Source: Streptomyces sp. HSG2 (GTDB lineage Bacteria; Actinomycetota; Actinomycetes; Streptomycetales; Streptomycetaceae). Taken from it: a DNA stretch of 64,000 nucleotides. Shown in pieces: positions 37,407-47,768 of the stretch (positions are counted from its first letter, which is position 1; each line of letters starts with the position of its first letter). The position numbers were made by a program, and so were the translations under genes. The stretch spans positions 620,001 through 684,000 of the forward strand of contig NZ_CP066801.1 in NCBI RefSeq assembly GCF_016598575.1, read 5' to 3'. The notes below the pieces were generated by a model that saw only the letters and a program-made list of their open reading frames with translations, was not told the origin of the DNA and did no database searches.

Positions 37407-38659
37407 CGGGGAGGCTCCTCTCGCCGGGTGTCGCGGAGATCTCCGAGAACGGCTTCGAGGGTGGACAACGCCTCCCGCACGGCCGGTGCGTCGAGCGGGT
37501 CGGCGCGGGCGAGGAGGTCCGATCCTCCCTCGGCCGCCACCCGCGACAGGGGTCCCGTGGACAGGCGGACGCGCAGCGCCCCCAGCTCGTCGCCGAACCG
37601 GTGTCCGCCGGGGGTGGGCACGCCGAGCCGCGCGGTGAGGAAATCCTCCAACTCCTGCGCGTCGCGCACGCCGTGACCCAGCAGGGCCTCGCGGAACGGT
37701 TCGAGATCGGGATACAGGTGACGGCCGGACCTCGGGGGCCGGCACAGCGCCCCGCCGGCGACGACGGCGGCGTGCACGGCCGCCGCCGAACGCGCGTGCC
37801 ACCGCACCGCGACGGAGCGGTGGCGGACCATCGGTTCGGGCTCGGCGAGCGCGTACGCCGCCGCCGAGGCGACGGGGGTCGCCACGCGGGCGCCGAGGGC
37901 GGTGAGGACGTCCAGGACCCGAGCCCGCAGCCCGTCGCCCGAGGCCGTGGCGGGGAATCGGGCGACGGCCGCCGGCCATCCGGGAGGCAGGAACGCCCCG
38001 GCCAGGTCGCAGACGACCGTGACCCGCTCCGGCTCCATCTCCGCGGGACTCACCACCACGGTCTGGTGGGGATCGTGCACGGTGTCGCGCCAGGTCTCGT
38101 CGCTCAGCAGGTGCAGCCCCTCGCCGACGGCGACGCGCGTGGTCTCGTACAGGACGTCCGGGGGCGCTACCGCGGCGGTCGGATCGTCGGCGATCGAGAC
38201 CACCAGCAGACGTGGGTCATGTCCCTCGGCCCGGGCCCGACGCACCGTCTCCAGCAGGGCGTAGGGGTCCGGCACGCCGCCGCTCTCGGCGGCGGTCGGC
38301 ACCTGGAAGGCGCGCCGGCCCACGAGTCTGACGGCCGGCACCCACCAGGCCGCGCAGGGACGGGGCACCAACACGTCCCCACCCAACGCGGCGGAGAGAG
38401 CCGGCAACAGGACGGCCGCGCCGGGTGCGGCGGCCGTCCGGGAGAGCCCGGTCGGCAGGCCGCGTCCTCGCCAGTAGCCGCAGGCCGCGTCGAGGAGTTC
38501 GGGACCGCCTCCGGCCCGTTCGCCTTCCGGGCGGGTCGCCGCCGCGGCGACGGCCCGGGACAACTCCGGCGGAACGGGGAAGCCGTCACCGGCGATCGAC
38601 GGTCCGTACCGGACGGAGCCATGACCTCCCCGGGTCGTCTCGCCGATCGTGCTCCGCAT
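37403..38659 (-). CDS. aminotransferase class I/II-fold protein lacking the PLP lysine
   Basis: 418 residues. The fold-type I outline is present: GAAVLLPALSAALGGDVLVP, DPRLLVVSIADDPTAAVAPP at the position of NPxNPTG, and LHLLSDETWRD at the cofactor Asp. The segment where the Schiff-base Lys sits (normally S-x-S-K) reads VVCDLAGAFLPPGWPAAVARF and has no Lys. Hence it may not use PLP as an aminotransferase at all. GGAGG is 6 nt before the ATG at 38659. It is translationally coupled to the NAPE-PLD-like protein, which suggests a joint function that cannot be named. Confidence 0.8.
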   Translation of the reverse strand: MRSTIGETTRGGHGSVRYGPSIAGDGFPVPPELSRAVAAAATRPEGERAGGGPELLDAACGYWRGRGLPTGLSRTAAAPGAAVLLPALSAALGGDVLVPRPCAAWWVPAVRLVGRRAFQVPTAAESGGVPDPYALLETVRRARAEGHDPRLLVVSIADDPTAAVAPPDVLYETTRVAVGEGLHLLSDETWRDTVHDPHQTVVVSPAEMEPERVTVVCDLAGAFLPPGWPAAVARFPATASGDGLRARVLDVLTALGARVATPVASAAAYALAEPEPMVRHRSVAVRWHARSAAAVHAAVVAGGALCRPPRSGRHLYPDLEPFREALLGHGVRDAQELEDFLTARLGVPTPGGHRFGDELGALRVRLSTGPLSRVAAEGGSDLLARADPLDAPAVREALSTLEAVLGDLRDTRREEPPR

Positions 38660-38815
38660 CCGCCACCTCCGGGCCGTGAGTGCCACCGCCTGCGTCGTCG
38701 GGCCTCGGGCGCCGCCACCTCGCGCATCGGCCAAGGTTCCCCGCCCGCTCACGCCCTCCGGACGGCTCCGGGCGGGCGACGATCCCGCTCGGCTCCGGCA
38801 GCGGAGCCGACGGCC

Positions 38816-39805
38816 TCAGCGCCGTCCACCGAACCGGCCCCGGGCCAGCCGGTGCACGGTCAGCCCGCACGCGCCGGCGACGAGGGCGCCTCCGGCGACC
38901 AGGGCGGGAAGGGAGTCGGAGAGCGAGCCGCCCGAGCCGGCGTGGACCGCTCCCGGGAGCCGTGGAGCCGCCGTCTCGGGGACGCGCTCCTCGGAGGGGG
39001 GTCGGTCTGCCGGACGCTCCTCCACAGGGTCCTCGCCGGAGGGATCCTGCCCCTCCGCCGCCTCGTCGGGATGACACGCGGCGCCCCCGGGGCGCTGCTC
39101 CGGAGGCCGGTCTTCGCGCTGTTCGACCTCCGGCTCCGGTTCGCCCTCGGCCTCGGCCTCGGCCCCTGGTGTGTCGGGCTGGTCCTGGTCCGGTTCGGGA
39201 GCGGAGAGTGGATCCGGGTCCGGGGCCTGGTTCCGGTCCGGTTCCGGTTCCGCACAGGTCGGGTCGGTGGGGCAGGGCTCGCCGAGGTCGGTCGCCTCCC
39301 CGCAGGCGTCGTCCGCGGCCTCGCCCCGGACGGTGAGGGGCACACTCCAGGCTCGGACACCCACCGGTGCGTCGGCGGCCTCCGGACAGACTCCGTCGAC
39401 GGTCCACGTGCCCTCGGTGCCGAGAGGTTCGCCGGGGCCCGCCGCCGGATCGGCGAAGGCGAGGAGCGCGCTGCCGGCGTAGGCGACCGCTCCGTCGTTC
39501 GCCTCGCCGACGGTCCGGTCCCGGCGCAGGGTCGCGCCGCCGCCTTCCAGGACCGGCGACGAGGCCGCCACGGTGTCGGGCGGCGTCCCGTCGGGCGCGG
39601 GGCAGGAGACGGACAGGTCCACGGCGCCGCCGGGCGCCACCGTGGCCGGGACGGACCACGCCGTCGGAACTCCGGCGTCCCGCCGCTCCGGTGCCGCCGG
39701 GGAGGGCGCGGGCGTCGGGCCGGTTTCCGGCACGGCGGCGGCGACGCCGCCCGTCAGGTAGGCGGCCACCACGGCGGTGGACAGGGCTCGTGCGGTGCGG
39801 CGCAT
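38816..39805 (-). CDS. secreted, cell-surface-anchored protein with acidic repeat region
   Basis: 329 residues. An N-terminal signal peptide (RRTARALSTAVVAAYLTGGVAAA), a beta-rich domain to about residue 190 with paired cysteines, a long Pro/Glu/Asp stretch (DPDPLSAPEPDQDQP and on) and a C-terminal helix (LPALVAGGALVAGACGLTVH) with a basic end are visible. This is a wall-spanning membrane-anchor layout. HAGSGG before the last helix resembles a motif common in Streptomyces surface proteins; no LPxTG sortase site is seen. Function is unknown. GGGGAG precedes the ATG. Confidence 0.75.
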   Translation of the reverse strand: MRRTARALSTAVVAAYLTGGVAAAVPETGPTPAPSPAAPERRDAGVPTAWSVPATVAPGGAVDLSVSCPAPDGTPPDTVAASSPVLEGGGATLRRDRTVGEANDGAVAYAGSALLAFADPAAGPGEPLGTEGTWTVDGVCPEAADAPVGVRAWSVPLTVRGEAADDACGEATDLGEPCPTDPTCAEPEPDRNQAPDPDPLSAPEPDQDQPDTPGAEAEAEGEPEPEVEQREDRPPEQRPGGAACHPDEAAEGQDPSGEDPVEERPADRPPSEERVPETAAPRLPGAVHAGSGGSLSDSLPALVAGGALVAGACGLTVHRLARGRFGGRR

Positions 39806-39833
39806 CAGGTGGGCTCCCCTTCGCGCGGTGGCT

Positions 39834-39857
39834 GCGGGGACACGCTCGTGTCCCCGC
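39834..39857. terminator. 11-bp perfect palindromic hairpin
   Basis: GCGGGGACACG (39834-39844)/CGTGTCCCCGC (39847-39857). It is 29 nt upstream of the minus-strand start at 39805 and downstream of the gene ending at 39995. It may be a terminator for the latter or an operator for the former. Confidence 0.55.
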
Positions 39858-39994
39858 GGCCATCACAGCCCTTCCCTCGCCGCCTCGCCCGCCACCCTGC
39901 CCCGTCCGGGGGACTCGGGCGGGCGAGCGGGTGAACCGGAGGAGCGGCGCCGCCGCCCCTGGTCGGGTGAACGGGTCCCGGGCGAGGGGTCCCG

Positions 39995-40471
39995 TCATCC
40001 GCCGTCGCGCGAGTCGGCCGCCCGGGGACCCGGGCCGCCGGCGCCGCCGTCGGCCGCCGGCGCGTCCCCCAGGACGAGGCGCTTGGCCCGGGTGTACTCC
40101 TCGTCGGTCAGTTCCCCCCGACCGCGCAGTTCGGAGAGCCTCGCGAGTTCCTCCGCCCGGCTTCCGGTGCCGCCACCGCCGCCGGCCGTCTTCCGGATGT
40201 AGGTGTCGAACTCCTCCTGCCGCGCCCGCGCGTGCGCGACCTCCCGGCGACCCATGTGCCGACCGCGTGCCACGACATACACGAAGACGCCGAGGAACGG
40301 CAGCACGATCACGAAGATCAGCCACCCCGCCTTCCCCCACCCGCCGAGTTCGTCGTCGCGGAAGATGTCCCCGATGACACGGATCAACAGGATGAACCAC
40401 ATGATCCAGAGGAAGAACCACAGCAGGGTCCAGAACATGCTCAGCAGCGGGTAGTCGTAGGCCAGGTCCAT
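39995..40471 (-). CDS. PLD nuclease N-domain/SHOCT membrane protein
   Basis: 158 residues. Two transmembrane helices (LLSMFWTLLWFFLWIMWFIL and GWLIFVIVLPFLGVFVYVVA) form the PLDc_N-type module. After a linker comes the short helical SHOCT motif AEELARLSELRGRGELTDEEYTRAKRLVL. Such proteins are abundant in Streptomyces; the SHOCT helix probably mediates oligomerisation. AGGAG is 7 nt before the ATG. Confidence 0.9.
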   Translation of the reverse strand: MDLAYDYPLLSMFWTLLWFFLWIMWFILLIRVIGDIFRDDELGGWGKAGWLIFVIVLPFLGVFVYVVARGRHMGRREVAHARARQEEFDTYIRKTAGGGGGTGSRAEELARLSELRGRGELTDEEYTRAKRLVLGDAPAADGGAGGPGPRAADSRDGG

Positions 40472-40600
40472 GGGTCACTCCTGTCCTCCGCGTCCCGAGG
40501 GGACGTGAGGGGGGTTCCCTCGGGACCACCATGTGCCCGACCACGACACGCCGCAACACGCCGCCGCTCGGCCCCGGTGTCCCTCACCGAGCGGGGCCGC

Positions 40601-40628
40601 GGTGCCCGGGAGCCGCCTCCCGGGCACC
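40601..40628. terminator. terminator hairpin of the DUF6158 gene
   Basis: A 12-bp perfect stem GGTGCCCGGGAG (40601-40612)/CTCCCGGGCACC (40617-40628) with loop CCGC lies 14 nt past the minus-strand stop at 40643. Confidence 0.8.
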
Positions 40629-40642
40629 CCGTCCGGTGCCGC

Positions 40643-40927
40643 TCAGGCCTCGCGGGCGCGGGGCTCCGCCCGACCGCCGCCGCGCCCGCGCGCGCCCTCT
40701 CGGGTACGCCCGGCCGCGACAGGTCGACGGGGGTTGCGGCGCAGCCACTCTCCCTCCAGCCGCGCCATCCGGTCGCTGTGGGTGCCCAGGGCCTCGTCGG
40801 ATCCGTAGAGCAGCGTGTCGTGGCGTGTCCGGTGGATCGTCTCCAGCTCCTTCATGAGCTGGGCGTCGTCGAGCCGGCTCGGCTCCACTCCGGTCGTCGC
40901 GTCGTCCCGCGTGTCGTGAGCGTTCAT
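40643..40927 (-). CDS. DUF6158 small protein
   Basis: 94 residues. The conserved core LDDAQLMKELETIHRTRHDTLLYGSDEAL and then HSDRMARLEGEWLRRNPRR is characteristic of this actinobacterial family of unknown function. A basic tail follows (TREGARGRGGGR). No strong ribosome binding site precedes the ATG. A clear terminator hairpin follows, so it is a single-gene unit. Confidence 0.85.
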   Translation of the reverse strand: MNAHDTRDDATTGVEPSRLDDAQLMKELETIHRTRHDTLLYGSDEALGTHSDRMARLEGEWLRRNPRRPVAAGRTREGARGRGGGRAEPRAREA

Positions 40928-41012
40928 GGCGCCCGGGTACCCCCGCGTGAGGACCGCATCACCCCACCACCGGTGTGCGGCGACTCCCCGGCCGCCCCAC
41001 CGAGGGCGCCGG

Positions 41013-42632
<1,620 letters not shown>

Positions 42633-42756
42633 GGCAGGCGATTCTGCGTCGCGGCTCCCGGGGGCGCCAACCGCTTTTCCGTCCGGGGCGCCGGTGCCGA
42701 GCGTGCGGCGCCGAGTCGGGCTGCGCGAAACGGCGCGCACGGGGTAGGCGTTCGAC

Positions 42757-44256
42757 ATGAGCCCCGATCCGGACCTGACCATGACGCAGCCCGGCCCCCA
42801 TCGCGTCAAGGGAGCCTTCCTGAACCTGGACCGACGTCTGTTCGAAGCGGTCGCCGCGCACCACTGGCCGGGCGGCGACCGAGTGCTTCCCCGGCTGAGT
42901 CGCGCCGCCGACCACGGACTGCTGTGGTGCGCCACGGCGGCGGCGCTCGGCCTGACCCGTGCCCCGGGTGCCCGCAGAGCGGCGCTGCGGGGGGTGGCCT
43001 CCCTCGGCCTGGCCTCCCTCACCATCAACACCCTGGGCAAGCGCACGGTGCGACGACCTCGCCCGCTGCTCGACCCGGTGCCCCACGTCCGTCGATTGCC
43101 GAGGCAGCCCACGACCACGTCGTTCCCCTCCGGACACGCGGCCTCGGCCGCCGCCTTCGCCGCCGGAGTGTCCATGGAGTCGCCCCGTTGGGGCGCGGCG
43201 GTGGCCCTGCCGGCGGGGGCGGTGGCCCTGTCGCGGGTCTACACCGGCGTCCACTTCCCCAGCGACGTCCTGGCCGGGACCGCGCTGGGCGTCGGTGCCG
43301 CCTGGATCGCCCGGCGACTGATGCCGACACTCGTCGAATCGGTACGACCCGCCGCCTCCCGAGCCGAGGCACCGACGGTGCGGCGGGGCGCGGGCCTGGT
43401 CATGGTGGCCAACACCTCCTCCGGGACCTCGACGAGGATCCGCGCGGTGCGCGACGAACTCCCGGAAGCGCGGATCGTGACGTGCGGACCGGACGACATC
43501 CGCGAGGAGTTGGAGCGAGCGGCGAAACACGCCCGGGTGCTCGGCGTCTGCGGCGGCGACGGAACCGTCAACACCGCCGCGGAGGTCGCCCTGGAAAGCG
43601 GGCTGCCACTGGCCGTCCTCCCCGGCGGCACGTTGAACCACTTCGCCCAGGACCTCGGCGTACGCGACGCGCGGGACCTGCGCCGAGCCCTGGAGAGCGG
43701 CTCGGCCGTCCGGGTCGACGTGGGCGAGTTCGTCGGCGACGACCGGCGGGGCGTCTTCCTCAACACCTTCAGCCTCGGCGTGTACCCGGAGCTGGTGCGG
43801 GAGCGCGAGCGCTGGTCGGGCCGGATCGGCGAGTGGCCGGCCGGGGTGCTCGCGGCCGTCCGGGTCCTGCGAGCGGACCGACACCCGGTCGAGGCCGGCA
43901 TCGGAGGACGCCGGCGCCCTCTGTGGCTGCTGTTCGCCGGCAACGGCACGTACCACAGGATGGGGCTCTCCCCGGGCCGCAGGCTCGACCTGGCGGACGG
44001 CCGACTCGACGTGCGGGTGGTGCGCGGAGGCCGGCGGCCGGCCACACGACTGCTCTCGGCCGCCCTCGCGGGGCCCTTGACCCGTTCCCCGGCCCACACG
44101 GCCGTCACGACGGGACGGCTCCGCCTGACCGACCTGGCGGCGGGAACTCTGTTGGCCTACGACGGAGAGGTCCGCGAGACGCGGGGCGACCTGACCCTGC
44201 GAAAGCTGCCGGAGGCCCTCACGGTCTACCGACCGCCGACGGGTGACGTTTCCTGA
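42757..44256 (+). CDS. fusion of PAP2 phosphatase and diacylglycerol/lipid kinase domains
   Basis: 499 residues. The N-terminal half is a PAP2 phosphatase with KRTVRRPRP, SFPSGHAAS and SRVYTGVHFPSD, the three motifs of the phosphatidic acid phosphatase active site. The C-terminal half from about residue 210 is a DAGK-type catalytic domain with CGGDGTVNTAAE and LPGGTLNHFAQDL. The two activities oppose each other on lipid phosphates, so the protein may tune a polyprenyl or diacylglycerol pool at the membrane. An alternative ATG at 42781 is possible. The gene is divergent from the ABC-F gene. Confidence 0.94.
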   Translation: MSPDPDLTMTQPGPHRVKGAFLNLDRRLFEAVAAHHWPGGDRVLPRLSRAADHGLLWCATAAALGLTRAPGARRAALRGVASLGLASLTINTLGKRTVRRPRPLLDPVPHVRRLPRQPTTTSFPSGHAASAAAFAAGVSMESPRWGAAVALPAGAVALSRVYTGVHFPSDVLAGTALGVGAAWIARRLMPTLVESVRPAASRAEAPTVRRGAGLVMVANTSSGTSTRIRAVRDELPEARIVTCGPDDIREELERAAKHARVLGVCGGDGTVNTAAEVALESGLPLAVLPGGTLNHFAQDLGVRDARDLRRALESGSAVRVDVGEFVGDDRRGVFLNTFSLGVYPELVRERERWSGRIGEWPAGVLAAVRVLRADRHPVEAGIGGRRRPLWLLFAGNGTYHRMGLSPGRRLDLADGRLDVRVVRGGRRPATRLLSAALAGPLTRSPAHTAVTTGRLRLTDLAAGTLLAYDGEVRETRGDLTLRKLPEALTVYRPPTGDVS

Positions 44257-44369
44257 GACCCCCGGCCCGGACGGTCGAGCCCGACACGCGCCACCCTTCC
44301 ACTCCATCCCACTTGTCCGGAAATGCCCGGATGGATAGCGTCCCCCGGACCGCCCGTACCAAGGAATGG

Positions 44370-45530
44370 ATGGCACCGGTGCAACCCACAGTCTGCCTGA
44401 ACATGATCGTCAAGGACGAGGCGCCGGTGATCCGCCGCTGTCTCGAATCGGTGCGTCCCCTGATCGACACCTGGGTCGTCGTCGACACCGGTTCCTCCGA
44501 CGGCACCCAGGAGGTCGTCCGGGAAACCTTCGGCGACCTGCCCGGCAAGCTGTACGAGCGGCCGTGGAAGGGATACGACGGGAGCCGCACGGAGGCCATC
44601 CGGCTCGCTCGCGACAGCGCCGACTACCTGTTCTTCATCGACGCCGACGACATCATGGAGATCGACGACGGGTTCCGTCGGCCGGAGCTGACGCTGGACG
44701 CCTACCGGGTGGCCCTGCGCGACCGCAGCCTGGTGCACTGGCGCCCGGCGCTGGTCTCGACCCGGATGCCCTGGCGCTACGTCGGCGTGCTGCACGAGTA
44801 CATCGACTGCGGGCGATCCCACACGCTGGGGACCCTCGAAGGCGCACGGATCATCTCCCTGGGCGGTGGGGCGCGACTCCGGGGCGAGGGCAGGCGGAAC
44901 AAGTACCTCCGTGACGCCGCCGTCCTGGAGCGGGGCCTGGTCGATGAACCCGACAACACCCGCTACGTCTTCTACTTGGCGCAGAGCTGGCGCGACGCGG
45001 GCGAACCGGAGAAGTCCCTCGCCCAGTACGAGCGTCGGGCCTCGATGGGGGGTTGGGGCGAGGAGGTCTTCTGCTCGCACCTGTACGCCGCCCGTCTCGC
45101 CGCGAGTCTCGGCAGACCGGCCGCCGACGTGGTGGACCGCTACCTGCGCGCCCACGAGAGCCGTCCCATCAGAGCCGAGGCACTGGGCGACCTGGCGCGA
45201 CACTGTCGCACGGAGGGCCGCCGCTGGCCACTGGCCCACCTGTTCGCGCGGCAGGCCGCCCGGATCCCGTTCCCACGGGACATCCTGTTCGTGGAGTGGG
45301 AGTGGTACGCGTGGCGGGCGTTGGACGAACTCGCCGTGTCCGCCTTCTGGGTGGGCGAGTACGCCGAGTCCCGGGACTGCTGCCTGCGCCTCCTCGACGG
45401 GTCGGAGCTGCCCGAGGAACACCGCGACCGCGTCGCGCGGAACCTGGCCTTCGCGCGTGAGAAGTTGGCCACCGGCGCGGACACCCGCTCCGAGGAGGCG
45501 GGTGCCCGCCCCGTCCCGCAAGGCGTGTAG
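44370..45530 (+). CDS. GT2-family glycosyltransferase with TPR-like tail (SunS-like)
   Basis: 386 residues. The GT-A core begins CLNMIVKDEAPVIRRCLESV and DTWVVVDTGSSDGTQEVV, with the metal-binding DxD as FFIDADDIMEI. A second region of helical pairs (PDNTRYVFYLAQSWRDAGEPEKSLAQYERRA) looks TPR-like. The layout resembles the SunS type, enzymes that glycosylate peptides or proteins; the acceptor here is unknown. AAGGAA lies just before the ATG at 44370. It ends 22 nt from the convergent GvpL/F gene. Confidence 0.88.
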   Translation: MAPVQPTVCLNMIVKDEAPVIRRCLESVRPLIDTWVVVDTGSSDGTQEVVRETFGDLPGKLYERPWKGYDGSRTEAIRLARDSADYLFFIDADDIMEIDDGFRRPELTLDAYRVALRDRSLVHWRPALVSTRMPWRYVGVLHEYIDCGRSHTLGTLEGARIISLGGGARLRGEGRRNKYLRDAAVLERGLVDEPDNTRYVFYLAQSWRDAGEPEKSLAQYERRASMGGWGEEVFCSHLYAARLAASLGRPAADVVDRYLRAHESRPIRAEALGDLARHCRTEGRRWPLAHLFARQAARIPFPRDILFVEWEWYAWRALDELAVSAFWVGEYAESRDCCLRLLDGSELPEEHRDRVARNLAFAREKLATGADTRSEEAGARPVPQGV

Positions 45531-45551
45531 ACGGGGACGGTGCCGGCGCCC

Positions 45552-46283
45552 TCACCCGTCGTTCGCCTCCCCGCCCTCGCCCATTCCGGGTACGGGGTCG
45601 GCATCACGCCAGGGGCCGTCGTCCTGGGCGAAGTCGTAGGCCGCCCACGGTCCGGTCAGCCACACCCGGCCTCCCCGGACATCGCGCGCGGCGCGCCGTA
45701 CATGCTCCACGAACCCCTCGGAGGCGGTCCGCGACACCAGGTACGCGGCGTCCAGGGCGGTCCGCTCGGCCCCGTCCTCCGACCGCTCGGGCCGCTCCTC
45801 CTCGGGCGGGACCCGAAGACGCTCCTCGTCGGCACGGTCGGCGAGGTCGCGATGCAGACGGGCGGCGAAGTCGTCCACCACGTCGCGCCCCGCGAGCTCC
45901 CAGGTCGCGTCGAAGACCCGGACCCGCCACTCCACGCATCCCTCCAGCCGCTCCAGCGTGTCCCAGAAAGACGCCTCGCAGCGCTCCATCATCACCCGCA
46001 CGGCGCTGTCGTCGCGGAAGACGACCCCGGCCCGGAAGGGCAGGGGGGTGGTGACGGCCGTGAGCGCGTCGACGACCTGCTGGTGGGCCCGCTCCACGGC
46101 CTCCGCGCCGGACGCCGTGGACAACGCTTCGGCGAAGTCCTCCTCGGGCACGTGACCGACCACCGCGACCAGCCCCCGGTGGTGCAGCATCCGGGGAGGG
46201 TCTCCGCCGACACCGGCCGGCTGGACCTGGAGCGCCGCGCCGAACGGCCGGCAGAGGGCGTAGACGTAACGCAAGGCGGTCAC
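45552..46283 (-). CDS. GvpL/GvpF-family gas vesicle protein, second of the pair
   Basis: 243 residues. LRYVYALCRPFGAALQ opens a domain typical of GvpL/GvpF, followed by LVAVVGHVPEEDFAEAL and the conserved LPFRAGVVFRDDSAVRVMM. The C-terminal half is charged and ends in LTGPWAAYDF. GGGGAG is 7 nt before the GTG, which overlaps the upstream paralogue's stop by 4 nt. These are accessory proteins of gas vesicle assembly, but no gvpA, gvpN, gvpO or other gvp gene lies in the window. Confidence 0.85.
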   Translation of the reverse strand: MTALRYVYALCRPFGAALQVQPAGVGGDPPRMLHHRGLVAVVGHVPEEDFAEALSTASGAEAVERAHQQVVDALTAVTTPLPFRAGVVFRDDSAVRVMMERCEASFWDTLERLEGCVEWRVRVFDATWELAGRDVVDDFAARLHRDLADRADEERLRVPPEEERPERSEDGAERTALDAAYLVSRTASEGFVEHVRRAARDVRGGRVWLTGPWAAYDFAQDDGPWRDADPVPGMGEGGEANDG

Positions 46284-46933
46284 GACGTCGCTCCCCGTCC
46301 GCCCGCGACCTCGAGCGGCCCACCGGCCGCTCCGCGCGGCGCTGGCGTCGGCGGGGGGCAGGACTCGACGAAGTCGTAGGGCGGCAGCGGGCCGTCCACC
46401 CCGACATCCGTGTCCGGCCGGTTCCGCCGGGCTCGCGCCACGACACCCAGGAAGGACTCGGTCTCGGCCCGGTCGACCAGGCACGTCACCCGGGCGAACC
46501 GCCCCGTCGCGTCGGTGCCCGCGGTGAGCGCCTCGACCTCCGGTTCGAGGGCTCTGCGCAGGGCCGCGTCCACCCCGCGCGATCGGGGACCCGCGGTGAG
46601 CCGGTACTCGACGCGCCCGGCGAGGGCGTCGAGGCGTTCGGCGTAGTGCTCGGCCCGCCGGGCGAGCCGGCCGGTGACGGCCTCGTCGTCCGGGGCGAGG
46701 GTGCCGAAGCCGAGCGGCAGCACGGTGCCCGTGGCGGCGGCGTGGGCGACAACGCGCGCGTGGGCCCGACGGTCGGCCCTCCCGGGGCGCGGCAACACCG
46801 GGACATCACTGACGAGCGCGGCCAAGGAGCCCCGGGTCAGCGAGCGAACGGCACACGGCGGATCCCCGACGCCGCTCACTCCCCTCGGCGGGGGATGAGA
46901 GCGGGACGTGATGCCGTAGACGTACGTGCTCAC
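46280..46933 (-). CDS. GvpF/GvpL-family gas vesicle protein, first of the pair
   Basis: 217 residues. STYVYGITSRSH is the usual start of the family, and SLAALVSDVPV, TVLPLGFGTLAPDDEAV and LPPYDFVESC are conserved positions. Its GTG at 46933 has AGGA 5 nt upstream. It is translationally coupled to a second, diverged copy downstream, so the pair may work as a heteromer. Upstream on this strand lies a candidate structured RNA (47076-47146). Confidence 0.85.
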   Translation of the reverse strand: MSTYVYGITSRSHPPPRGVSGVGDPPCAVRSLTRGSLAALVSDVPVLPRPGRADRRAHARVVAHAAATGTVLPLGFGTLAPDDEAVTGRLARRAEHYAERLDALAGRVEYRLTAGPRSRGVDAALRRALEPEVEALTAGTDATGRFARVTCLVDRAETESFLGVVARARRNRPDTDVGVDGPLPPYDFVESCPPPTPAPRGAAGGPLEVAGGRGATS

Positions 46934-47075
46934 CTGGTTCCTCGGAGGTCGTGCGGCGCTTCGCTCCTTCGAGCCGAGAGAGGTCGACGCCCGCGCCGAC
47001 GCTCCACGCGCGGGCGGGTGAGGTCGGCGCGGGGTCGTTCGCGCGACGATCCCGAGCCGGTCTCCCACGGTCCCG

Positions 47076-47146
47076 GGTGGCCGGGACACAAGGAGGCAAA
47101 CCTCCCGAAAGCCCCTCGCCGCCGGAACCGGGGTTTCGTGGCCACC
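47076..47146. ncRNA. candidate three-stem structured RNA
   Basis: An outer stem GGTGGCC (47076-47082)/GGCCACC (47140-47146) encloses two hairpins. The first is GGAGG-CAAA-CCTCC (47092-47105). The second pairs CGAAA and CCCC (47106-47115, one bulged G) with GGGGTTTCG (47130-47138). This compact three-way-junction shape can form on either strand. It lies about 140 nt upstream of the gvpF-like start on the minus strand and 250 nt before the VOC gene on the plus strand. It may be chance; no known family is matched. Confidence 0.35.
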
Positions 47147-47386
47147 TCGACACACCGCTGCACCGGATCGGGGGTGACCGGGAAGCGGTGCCGTCACCGT
47201 GCGTGAGCGGACACCGCGCTCGACGACCGACGTCCCCGCCGGCTCCGCTCGACCGGGCGGGGGCGCGCCTCGGAGCCCGGAGCGCTCGCCCCGGTCACGA
47301 CGGGCCTCTGGTGCCCGACGCCCGTGGTGCCCGGAGCCGGACCGGCGGGGTCGGCGGACCGGGAGGCCGCGCTCGCGCGCCCCAAC

Positions 47387-47399
47387 TAGGCTTTCCCGC
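47387..47399 (+). promoter_or_regulatory. -10 box and spacer of a leaderless VOC gene
   Basis: TAGGCT at 47387-47392 is followed by 7 nt and the ATG at 47400. No ribosome binding site is present. The same TAGGCT with a 7-nt gap stands before the GNAT gene on the other strand. Confidence 0.55.
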
Positions 47400-47768
47400 A
47401 TGGACATTCTGGGAGCCACACTGCGCGTCTACGTCGACGATCTGGACCGGGCGATCCCGTTCTACGAGGGCCTGGCCGGGACGGAGGCCCTGCGCTTCGA
47501 ACGGGGCGGCGTCGAGGCCGCGGCGGTCGGCTGCTTCCTGGTGATGAGCGGTGCCGAGGCCCAGTTGGAGCTCCTCCGCAAGATCTCCGCCACCGTGGCG
47601 GTGACCGATGTCGAGGAGGCGGGCCACCGGCTGGGCGCGCTGGGCGCCGAGATCGTCGCCGGCCCCATGGCGACCCCGGCAGGCCGCAGTCTCGTCGCGC
47701 GCCACCCGGACGGCGCGGTCTACGAGTACGTCGACCGGCGCGAGTCGGCGGTCAGGGCCCAACGCTGA
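47400..47768 (+). CDS. VOC/glyoxalase-fold protein
   Basis: 122 residues, one vicinal-oxygen-chelate unit pair. LRVYVDDLDRAIPFYEGLAG opens it, and VAVTDVEEAGHRLGALGAEIV and RHPDGAVYEYVDRR close it. Family members bind a metal and act as glyoxalase, dioxygenase or drug-binding proteins; the exact role is open. The ATG has no Shine-Dalgarno sequence but a TAGGCT box 7 nt upstream. The 3' end overlaps the convergent GNAT gene by 49 nt. Confidence 0.87.
   Translation: MDILGATLRVYVDDLDRAIPFYEGLAGTEALRFERGGVEAAAVGCFLVMSGAEAQLELLRKISATVAVTDVEEAGHRLGALGAEIVAGPMATPAGRSLVARHPDGAVYEYVDRRESAVRAQR

Noticed and set aside
47076..47146. Cyclic-di-GMP (GEMM-I) riboswitch
   Set aside because: CAAACC and CGAAAG recall its core, but the GGGACGCAAAGCC segment and the tetraloop-receptor layout are missing.
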